The notes under the pieces are model-generated. The model was not told the origin of the DNA. It saw only the letters and a list, made by a program, of their open reading frames with translations, and searched no databases. Below are positions 58,290 to 64,000 of a DNA stretch of 64,000 nt, one piece after another (positions within the stretch are counted from its first letter, which is position 1; every line of letters begins with the position of its first letter). Made by a program: the position numbers and the translations under genes. Origin of the DNA: Flavobacterium cauense R2A-7 (lineage in GTDB: Bacteria; Bacteroidota; Bacteroidia; Flavobacteriales; Flavobacteriaceae); contig NZ_AVBI01000019.1 in the NCBI RefSeq assembly GCF_000498475.1, positions 124,001 through 188,000 on the forward strand. The letters run 5' to 3'.

Positions 58290-59429
58290 TTATAACATTC
58301 CTTTTGTGGAGGGCAAAATCATTTTTTCGGCATCGCGTTTTACGGCGGCTTTTATCGCTTTGGCAAACGCTTTAAAAATGGCTTCGATTTTATGATGTTC
58401 GTTGGTGCCTTCGGCTTTGATGTTCAGATTTGCTTTGGCGCCGTCGGTGAAGGATTTGAAAAAATGAAAGAACATTTCCGTGGGCATTTCCCCTATTTTT
58501 TCCCGTTTGAAATCGGCTTCCCAAACCAACCAGTTTCTGCCACCGAAATCAATGGTTACTTGTGCCAGACAATCGTCCATCGGCAGACAGAATCCGTAGC
58601 GTTCGATGCCCAGTTTGTTTCCCAAAGCATTTGCGAAGGCTTCTCCCAAGGCAATTGCCGTGTCTTCTATGGTGTGGTGTTCGTCTACTTCCAAATCGCC
58701 TTTGACTTGAATTTCCAAATCCATTTGTCCGTGACGGGCGATTTGATCCAGCATATGATCGAAAAAGGCCAAACCGGTTTTGATGTTGCTTTTTCCGATT
58801 CCGTCGAGATTTATAGTAATTGCGATATCTGTTTCATTGGTTTTCCGGATTACGGTTGCCGTTCGGTTTTTCAATTTCAGAAACTCGTAAATTGCTTTCC
58901 ATGACGTGGTTTTCAAAGTGATTTGTTTTTCCAGTTCGGTTTTTTCAAAAGAAATTTCGTTGCTACCCAAAGCCTCGTGAGCTGTTATGAAAATCGCTTT
59001 ACTGCCAATGTTTTTCGCCAATTCCACGTCGGTTAAACGGTCGCCGATTACGAAAGAATTTTTTAAATCGTAGTTTGAATTGTTCAAATATTTGGTCAGC
59101 ATTCCGGTTCCGGGTTTTCGGGTTGGCGCGTTGTCTTGAGGGAAACTTCGGTCGATAAAAACTTCCTTGAATGTTATTCCTTCATTTTCAAGGGTTTTCA
59201 GGATAAAATTTTGAACAGGCCAAAACGTTTCTTCGGGAAAATTTGTTGTACCGAGTCCGTCCTGATTGGTTACCATGACCAATTCAAAGTCCAATTCCTT
59301 AGCGATTTTTGACAGGTATTGAAAGACTTCCGGATAAAATTCCAATTTTGAAAAACTGTCCAATTGGTAGTCGTCCGGTTCTAAAACAAGCGTTCCGTCT
59401 CTGTCTATAAATAAAACTTTTTGTGCCAT
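58290..59429 (-). CDS. hisB: Bifunctional histidinol-phosphatase / imidazoleglycerol-phosphate dehydratase
   Basis: A 379-residue fusion. The HAD-type phosphatase (1 to about 165) has [21 protein letters not shown], and [10 protein letters not shown]. The dehydratase (about 190-379) has [27 protein letters not shown] and [17 protein letters not shown], with the manganese-binding His clusters. It performs steps 6 and 8 of the pathway. The start at [12 protein letters not shown] is chosen; the ATG overlaps the hisC stop by one base (TAATG). Confidence 0.95.
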   Translation of the reverse strand: MAQKVLFIDRDGTLVLEPDDYQLDSFSKLEFYPEVFQYLSKIAKELDFELVMVTNQDGLGTTNFPEETFWPVQNFILKTLENEGITFKEVFIDRSFPQDNAPTRKPGTGMLTKYLNNSNYDLKNSFVIGDRLTDVELAKNIGSKAIFITAHEALGSNEISFEKTELEKQITLKTTSWKAIYEFLKLKNRTATVIRKTNETDIAITINLDGIGKSNIKTGLAFFDHMLDQIARHGQMDLEIQVKGDLEVDEHHTIEDTAIALGEAFANALGNKLGIERYGFCLPMDDCLAQVTIDFGGRNWLVWEADFKREKIGEMPTEMFFHFFKSFTDGAKANLNIKAEGTNEHHKIEAIFKAFAKAIKAAVKRDAEKMILPSTKGML

Positions 59430-60466
59430 TAGAGTGTTTTTAGTGCGTTGATTAATAGTTGGTTTTCTTCTGGAGTGCCGATGGAAATTCGCAAGCAATT
59501 TTTACATAACGGCTGATTGCTTCGGTTTCGGACTACAATGCCTTTTTCTAAAAGCTGATTGTATCTTTTGTGTGCATCATCTACTTTAATCAAGATGTAA
59601 TTCGCCTCTGAAGGATATGTTTTTTGAATAAATTTTACTTCAAGTAATTGTTTAAGTAAAACCTTTTTTTCTGCTTTAATTAAAGTTATTCTATCATCTG
59701 TTGTTTTATTTTCGGTTAACACTTCTAGCGCTTTTTGTTGCGACAGATTGTTCAGATTGTAAGGGGGTTTAATTTTGTTTAAAACCGAAATAATTTCCGC
59801 CGACGCATACAAAATTCCCATTCGAATTCCGGCCAAACCATAAGCTTTCGAAAATGTTTGTGTGATGACCAGATTCGGATACTCCTTTAATTTTGCTAGC
59901 CAACTTTCGTTTTCGGAAAAATCAATGTAGGCTTCATCTAAAACCACCAAACCGTTGAAATACTGTATTAAAGTTACGATACTTTCCTTGGAAAAGGAAT
60001 TTCCCGTGGGATTGTTAGGCGAACAAAGGAAAATCATTTTGGTATTGGTATCGATTGTTTTCAGAATTACTTCAGTTTGAGGCTGAAAATCATCTGCCGA
60101 AAGCAAAACTTCTCTGTTTTCTACGGCATTAAGATTGGCCAAAACGCCATACATACCATAAGTTGGTGGAAGTGTAATCACGTTGTCGCGATTCGGTTCG
60201 CAAAAAACGCGGAACAGCAAATCCAATACTTCATCACTTCCATTTCCGAGAAGAATTTGGTTAGCATGCACCCCTTTTTGATCAGCCAAAAGTCTTTTTA
60301 CCGATTTTTGCTGCGGATCAGGATATCGGTTTACGCCATTTTCGAACGGACTTTCATTCGCGTCCAGAAAGATCATTTTTTGTTCAAAATCCTTGAATTC
60401 ATCCCGCGCCGAGGAATAAGGTTGCATCGTTTTTATGTTGTTTCGGATTAGTTTATCTAAGTTCAT
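59429..60466 (-). CDS. hisC: Histidinol-phosphate aminotransferase
   Basis: A 345-residue PLP enzyme of fold type [12 protein letters not shown] substrate region, [33 protein letters not shown], the PLP Lys in [16 protein letters not shown] and [11 protein letters not shown] at the end. It makes histidinol phosphate. The gap to hisD (41 bases) contains a half copy of the dispersed inverted repeat. Confidence 0.95.
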   Translation of the reverse strand: MNLDKLIRNNIKTMQPYSSARDEFKDFEQKMIFLDANESPFENGVNRYPDPQQKSVKRLLADQKGVHANQILLGNGSDEVLDLLFRVFCEPNRDNVITLPPTYGMYGVLANLNAVENREVLLSADDFQPQTEVILKTIDTNTKMIFLCSPNNPTGNSFSKESIVTLIQYFNGLVVLDEAYIDFSENESWLAKLKEYPNLVITQTFSKAYGLAGIRMGILYASAEIISVLNKIKPPYNLNNLSQQKALEVLTENKTTDDRITLIKAEKKVLLKQLLEVKFIQKTYPSEANYILIKVDDAHKRYNQLLEKGIVVRNRSNQPLCKNCLRISIGTPEENQLLINALKTL

Positions 60467-60478
60467 TGTTATTGATTA

Positions 60479-60505
60479 TGAGATTTCTCCTTTGTCGAAA
60501 TGACA
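60479..60505. repeat. Half copy of the GTCATTTCGA inverted repeat element
   Basis: ATGAGATTTCTCC-TTTG-TCGAAATGAC corresponds to the right arm of the element at 35398-35426. It lies between hisD and hisC, without the left arm, so it forms no long hairpin. Confidence 0.7.
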
Positions 60506-60507
60506 AA

Positions 60508-61803
60508 CTATATATTTTTGTTTTTTAACGCGTTTAATCGTAAGGTTACCGCGTTTTTGTGTGCTTGCAAACCTTCGGCTTCCGCCATGATTTCTATGGT
60601 TTTACCGATGTTTTGAAGGCCTTTTTCAGTAATCTTCTGAAAAGTCATCGCTTTTAGAAAATTGTCCAGATTTACTCCGCTGTAATTCTTAGCAAAACCG
60701 TTGGTTGGCAAGGTGTGATTCGTTCCGGAAGCGTAATCACCGGCACTTTCCGGAGTATACTTCCCAACGAAAACCGAACCGGCATTCTGAATTCCATCAA
60801 CATAAAAATCTTCATTTGCTGTTGCGATAATAAAGTGTTCCGGCGCATATTCATTGATAAAATCCAAAGCAATAGTGTCGTTTTCAACATAAATTAATTT
60901 TGAATTGCCAATGGCTTTTTCGGCTATGTCTTTTCGCGGAAGTTTGTTTAGCTGTTCTTCCACCTCTTTTTCAACGGCAGTAATCATTTTTTTTGAGGTG
61001 GAAACCAAAATTACCTGGCTGTCCGAACCGTGTTCCGCCTGACTTAATAAATCGGAAGCCACAAAAGCCGGAATTGCTGAATCATCTGCTACGACTAACA
61101 ATTCTGAAGGACCGGCAGGCAGATCGATGGCTATACCGAACTGTGTCGCCACTTGTTTAGCCACAGTTACAAACTGATTCCCGGGACCGAAAATTTTAGA
61201 TACTTTCGGAATCGATTCCGTTCCAAATGTCATCCCTGCGATGGCTTGAATACCGCCTACTTTTAAAATTTTCGTCACACCGCATAAATTTGCCGCATAT
61301 AAAATAGCTGAATTGATTTTCCCATCTTTATTAGGCGGTGAACACAATATAATTTCTTGACAACCTGCTAATTGTGCCGGAACAGCCAGCATTAAAACCG
61401 TTGAAAACAAAGGCGCTGAACCACCTGGAATGTATAAGCCTACTTTTTGAATCGGGCGTTTTTCCTGCCAACAACTAACACCTTCGGTAGTTTCAATTGT
61501 TATACGTTCGGTTTTTTGAGCGCTGTGAAACGCTTCGATGTTGGTTTTGGCTTGCTTTATGGCGTCTTTCAATTCGTTCGGAACTAATGCGATTCCTTCT
61601 TTGAGTTCAACATCTGAAACGCTGATTTTTGACAATTCGATTCCGTCAAAAAAAGATGTGTATTTTGCTACCGCGACATCGCCTTTTTGCTGGATTTCTT
61701 TAAAAATCTGAGTCACAGTTGCTTCAATTTCCTTGAAGTTTCTTGTGGGACGTTGCATTAAAGCAGACCATTCGTTTTTGTTTGGATTTAGTATTTTTTT
61801 CAT
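60508..61803 (-). CDS. hisD: Histidinol dehydrogenase
   Basis: A 431-residue zinc enzyme: YIPGGSAPLFSTVLMLAVPAQ, KIFGPGNQFVTVAKQ, IDLPAGPSELLVVAD, DLLSQAEHGSDSQVILV (zinc Gln/His) and NHTLPTNGFAKNYSGV near the C-terminus. It carries out the last two oxidations to histidine with NAD+. The full length and motif set show an intact gene. Second in the operon. Confidence 0.96.
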   Translation of the reverse strand: MKKILNPNKNEWSALMQRPTRNFKEIEATVTQIFKEIQQKGDVAVAKYTSFFDGIELSKISVSDVELKEGIALVPNELKDAIKQAKTNIEAFHSAQKTERITIETTEGVSCWQEKRPIQKVGLYIPGGSAPLFSTVLMLAVPAQLAGCQEIILCSPPNKDGKINSAILYAANLCGVTKILKVGGIQAIAGMTFGTESIPKVSKIFGPGNQFVTVAKQVATQFGIAIDLPAGPSELLVVADDSAIPAFVASDLLSQAEHGSDSQVILVSTSKKMITAVEKEVEEQLNKLPRKDIAEKAIGNSKLIYVENDTIALDFINEYAPEHFIIATANEDFYVDGIQNAGSVFVGKYTPESAGDYASGTNHTLPTNGFAKNYSGVNLDNFLKAMTFQKITEKGLQNIGKTIEIMAEAEGLQAHKNAVTLRLNALKNKNI

Positions 61804-61839
61804 ATTTCTATTTTCTATGTTTTCTTTTCTTGAATCTAT

Positions 61840-62697
61840 TTACAGCACCATTTTTTCTATTGGGCAAACCAGAATTCCTTCTGCTCCGGCGGCTTTCAGT
61901 TGGTCAATGACCTCCCAGAAAAGCGCTTCATTGATTACCGAATGCACACTGCTCCAGCCTTTTTCGGCTAATGGCATCACGGTTGGACTTTTTAAAACGG
62001 GCAATATTTTACTGATTTCCGGAATTTTCTCATTTGGAACATTCATCAGTATGTATTTCGATTTCCGAGCCTTCAAAACCGATTGAATCCGAAAGCGAAG
62101 CTTATCTAGAACGGCTTGTTTTTCTTCCGAAATTTTAGGTGAAATGGCAAGGACTGCTTCACTTTTCAGGATGACTTCCACTTCTTTCAGGTTGTTTTTA
62201 AAAAGCGTACTTCCGGTGGAAACGATATCTACAATAGCATCTGAAAGTCCGATATTAGGCGCTATTTCAACGGAACCCGAGATTTCATGAAGTTCTACAG
62301 CAACATTTTTGGAGTTGAAGTAATTTTGAACGGTATTCGGATAGGAAGTGGCGATGCGTAATCCGTTCAGATCTTTCAGATTGTTGTATTCAAAGGTTTT
62401 AGGAACAGCTATTGAAACGCTGCATTTTGAAAATCCCAAACGTTCTGCAATGGTGATATTTGTCCCTTTTTCGACAAGTAAATTATCACCTACGATAGCG
62501 ATATCTGCCACTCCGTCAATCAGATACTGAGGAATGTCGGAGTTTCGGAGAAATAAGATTTCCAGCGGAAAATTTGATGCTGTGGCTTTGAGTTGGTCGT
62601 TACCGTTTTCTACCGAGATGCCACAGTCTTTCAAGATTTTTAGGCTGTCTTCGTTAAGACGTCCAGATTTTTGAATTGCAATTTTTAATGTACTCAT
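61840..62697 (-). CDS. hisG: ATP phosphoribosyltransferase (long form)
   Basis: A 285-residue HisG: LKIAIQKSGRLNEDSLKILKD, DIAIVGDNLLVEKGTNI, RIATSYPNTVQNYF, VDIVSTGSTLFKNNL and a C-terminal regulatory domain ending HSVINEALFWEVIDQLKAAGAEGILVCPIEKMV. The length and the C-terminal ACT-like domain identify the long, histidine-inhibited form, which does not need HisZ. First enzyme gene of the operon, preceded by leader peptide and attenuator. Confidence 0.96.
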   Translation of the reverse strand: MSTLKIAIQKSGRLNEDSLKILKDCGISVENGNDQLKATASNFPLEILFLRNSDIPQYLIDGVADIAIVGDNLLVEKGTNITIAERLGFSKCSVSIAVPKTFEYNNLKDLNGLRIATSYPNTVQNYFNSKNVAVELHEISGSVEIAPNIGLSDAIVDIVSTGSTLFKNNLKEVEVILKSEAVLAISPKISEEKQAVLDKLRFRIQSVLKARKSKYILMNVPNEKIPEISKILPVLKSPTVMPLAEKGWSSVHSVINEALFWEVIDQLKAAGAEGILVCPIEKMVL

Positions 62698-62741
62698 TGT
62701 TTTGGATTGAAAAGTCTGAGTACAACGTAACGTGTGGAAAT

Positions 62742-62774
62742 AAAAAACCCGTTTGATGTACTCAAACGGGTTTT
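62742..62774 (-). terminator. his operon attenuator (terminator hairpin)
   Basis: On the minus strand AAAACCCGTTTGA / TCAAACGGGTTTT, a perfect 13-bp stem with a 5-base loop, then TT. It lies between the leader peptide and hisG. The segment CGTTTGAG (62768-62761) can instead pair with CTCAAGCG (62818-62811) further upstream, an 8-bp antiterminator with one G-U pair. Confidence 0.88.
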
Positions 62775-62804
62775 AAAAATATATGATTTATACACATACC
62801 ATTA

Positions 62805-62858
62805 TCACTTCGCTTGAGCGGAGAAATAATGATGATGATGTAACTGGTTTAAAAACAT
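62805..62858 (-). CDS. hisL: Histidine operon leader peptide
   Basis: A 17-codon frame, MFLNQLHHHHYFSAQAK, with four consecutive His codons (CAT, 62829-62840). A hairpin CTCCGC-TCAA-GCGAAG overlaps its 3' part and the stop codon. A ribosome that stalls on the His codons leaves CTCAAGCG free to form the antiterminator; one that reaches the stop codon covers it and allows termination. This is classical transcription attenuation by histidyl-tRNA shortage. Confidence 0.88.
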   Translation of the reverse strand: MFLNQLHHHHYFSAQAK

Positions 62859-62879
62859 TTTTTGTTTGTTTTGATGTTG

Positions 62880-62911
62880 CAAATGTAAAGTCATTCTTTG
62901 TTATAAAACAA
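62880..62911 (-). promoter_or_regulatory. his operon promoter
   Basis: On the minus strand TTG (62911-62909), a 21-base spacer and TACATTTG (62887-62880): full agreement with TTG-N17-23-TAnnTTTG. Transcription should start near 62876, about 18 bases before the leader peptide ATG. Confidence 0.75.
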
Positions 62912-62936
62912 CTTTTTTTGAAATTTTATATTTTGT

Positions 62937-63440
62937 TTAATGCTCATCGTCAGTGGTTTCTGTTCCGTTTGTTTGCGATGAAGCTTCATTATTGCTGGCG
63001 TTTTCGCGAATTTCAGTATGACGGATTTCGCCACCGGAAGTACCAACATTTTTTGATAAAACGGCTGTTCCGATTGCTAAAATCAAAGTCGCATAGGCAA
63101 AAAACTTGGCTTTTGCATGGTTTTTAAAGGACATGAATAACGATAATAATGCCACCGCTCCGGTCAGGTATAGCAGGATTACAAATTTCTCGGCAATCTC
63201 TTCGTGTTCGTGGATGATTTGCTTGCCTACGTTTGGTAAATCTTCTACCATTTCTTCTGCTCCTTCTCCTGTATTCATTGATAATAACCCGAAAATGGCT
63301 GCAATGGTAAACAATACATAAGCCGTATGTTGCACTGATTTATTTTTCAGCAATAATCCTGCAATTAAAATTCCCAATCCTAAAATGGTTCCGATAATCG
63401 GAAAATGGTTTACAACCATGTGTAAATGTGCGTCGTTCAT
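62937..63440 (-). CDS. Four-helix membrane protein, unknown
   Basis: A 167-residue protein beginning MNDAHLHMVVNHFPIIGTILGLGILIAG, with helices at about 13-31, 38-54, 82-104 and 111-128. It has several His residues near helix ends (H5, H7, H12, H38) that could bind haem or metal, and a polar Asn/Thr/Glu-rich C-terminal tail ending DDEH. The pattern resembles DUF2231-type membrane proteins, but that is only a weak impression. It follows the VIT-type gene by 32 bases on the same strand, so they may be cotranscribed and share a metal-related role. Confidence 0.6.
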   Translation of the reverse strand: MNDAHLHMVVNHFPIIGTILGLGILIAGLLLKNKSVQHTAYVLFTIAAIFGLLSMNTGEGAEEMVEDLPNVGKQIIHEHEEIAEKFVILLYLTGAVALLSLFMSFKNHAKAKFFAYATLILAIGTAVLSKNVGTSGGEIRHTEIRENASNNEASSQTNGTETTDDEH

Positions 63441-63472
63441 GATAAAATAGTTTTAATTTGTTTATAGATTAG

Positions 63473-64000
63473 TTAACCTGCAATGGAAACGCCAATCAGC
63501 GCTCCGATTCCGTAAGTCACCGCTGCTGCAGCGAGACCAAAAAATACTTGTCGGATACCAGAAAAAAGAATGCTTTTCCCGGTAAAAAGTGTAATTGCCG
63601 ATCCGATTCCGAATAGCCCGACCACCGCACTTGCAATGCTTAAATATATGGCGTTTCTACCATCAAGAAACATGAACGGATACAACGGAATGATGGCACC
63701 AACCGCAAATAAAATAAATGAGGTGATGGCAGCTTCCCAAGCTGATCCTTCGAGTTCTTCTTTATTGATATTCAGTTCTTCCGTGATTAAGGTTTCGATG
63801 GCTGACTCATTTGTTTCAAAAGCTTTGTTGGCCAATTTCATCGCTTCTTCTGCATTCATACCTTTGGCTTGGTACAATAGCGCCAATTCTTTCTTTTCTT
63901 CTTCCGGAGAAGCTTCTAATTCCTGTGTTTCAAGGGCGATTTGGTTTTCGTATAATTCTTTTGAACTCTGAACCGATAACCATTCCCCCAAAGCCATTGA
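63473..64000 (-). CDS. VIT1/CCC1-family iron/manganese transporter, 5' end outside window
   Basis: Reading frame open to the right edge; about 175 residues of the C-terminal part are visible. GMALGEWLSVQSSKELYENQI-type sequence (visible from MALGEWLSVQS) is the conserved region after helix 2 of VIT1/CCC1 proteins. It is followed by the long acidic cytosolic segment with Glu residues that bind metal (ELEASPEEEKKELALLYQAKGMN, EEAMKLANKAF) and three C-terminal helices (SFILFAVGAIIPLYPFMF; IASAVVGLFGIGSAI; VFFGLAAAAVTYGIGALIG). The family moves Fe(II) or Mn(II) out of the cytosol. The first helices and true start lie beyond 64000. Confidence 0.87.
   Translation of the reverse strand, partial: SMALGEWLSVQSSKELYENQIALETQELEASPEEEKKELALLYQAKGMNAEEAMKLANKAFETNESAIETLITEELNINKEELEGSAWEAAITSFILFAVGAIIPLYPFMFLDGRNAIYLSIASAVVGLFGIGSAITLFTGKSILFSGIRQVFFGLAAAAVTYGIGALIGVSIAG

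Noticed and set aside
1-64000. tRNA, rRNA and known riboswitches
   Set aside because: I read the intergenic regions for tRNA-like TTCRANNC arms, rRNA segments and common riboswitch cores and found none; a covariance-model scan was not possible.

Overview
The window is a gene-dense, AT-rich chromosomal segment of a Bacteroidota bacterium, most likely Flavobacterium or a close Flavobacteriaceae relative. The evidence is start codons without Shine-Dalgarno sequences, several TAnnTTTG-type -7 promoter boxes, a fused E1 alpha/beta 2-oxoacid dehydrogenase, a C-terminal type IX secretion signal, and small intergenic palindromic repeats of a kind I associate with flavobacterial genomes. I see no rRNA, tRNA, CRISPR array, phage or complete insertion sequence.

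Layout. 1-11.6 kb: housekeeping and small conserved proteins (nucleoside phosphorylase, SUI1/YciH, 2OG-Fe(II) oxygenase, E1 fusion, DUF2200, HD hydrolase, DUF1801, DUF4256, SRPBCC, a propeller lipoprotein and a metal-binding lipoprotein), with repeat-rich gaps. 11.6-24.3 kb: twelve minus-strand genes for a CoA-dependent aromatic pathway: flavin reductase, SRPBCC protein, a flavin monooxygenase/OYE fusion, alpha/beta hydrolase, aryl-CoA ligase, FMN glutamate-synthase-like protein, thioesterase, nitrilase-family enzyme, gentisate-dioxygenase-like bicupin, FAH-family hydrolase, methyltransferase and maleate isomerase. The predicted end products are pyruvate and fumarate. 24.6-38 kb: a short-chain fatty acid uptake and activation block: HTH protein, porin, MHS transporter, two tiny membrane proteins, a symporter-histidine kinase, a CheY-like regulator, propionyl-CoA and acetyl-CoA synthetases, a DnaQ-like exonuclease and a cNMP/CBS/DUF294 protein.

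39.4-51 kb: a T9SS-exported DUF4874/DUF4832-like protein faces a five-gene minus-strand exopolysaccharide operon related to Pel. It encodes PelF, PelG, a PelA-type glycoside hydrolase, a large unknown membrane protein, and a 1290-residue lipoprotein that appears to join a PelA-like deacetylase, a PelB-like TPR scaffold and an outer-membrane barrel. This is the most novel-looking system in the window, with the aromatic operon second.

51-64 kb: small conserved genes (DUF3817, MscS channel, thioesterase, NUDIX, DUF2461), then a complete minus-strand histidine operon hisG-D-C-B-H-A-F-IE. The operon is preceded by a readable promoter, a 17-residue leader peptide with four consecutive His codons, and a terminator/antiterminator pair. 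A membrane protein and a VIT/CCC1 transporter cut by the window edge follow. All functions are inferred by reading; no database search was run.
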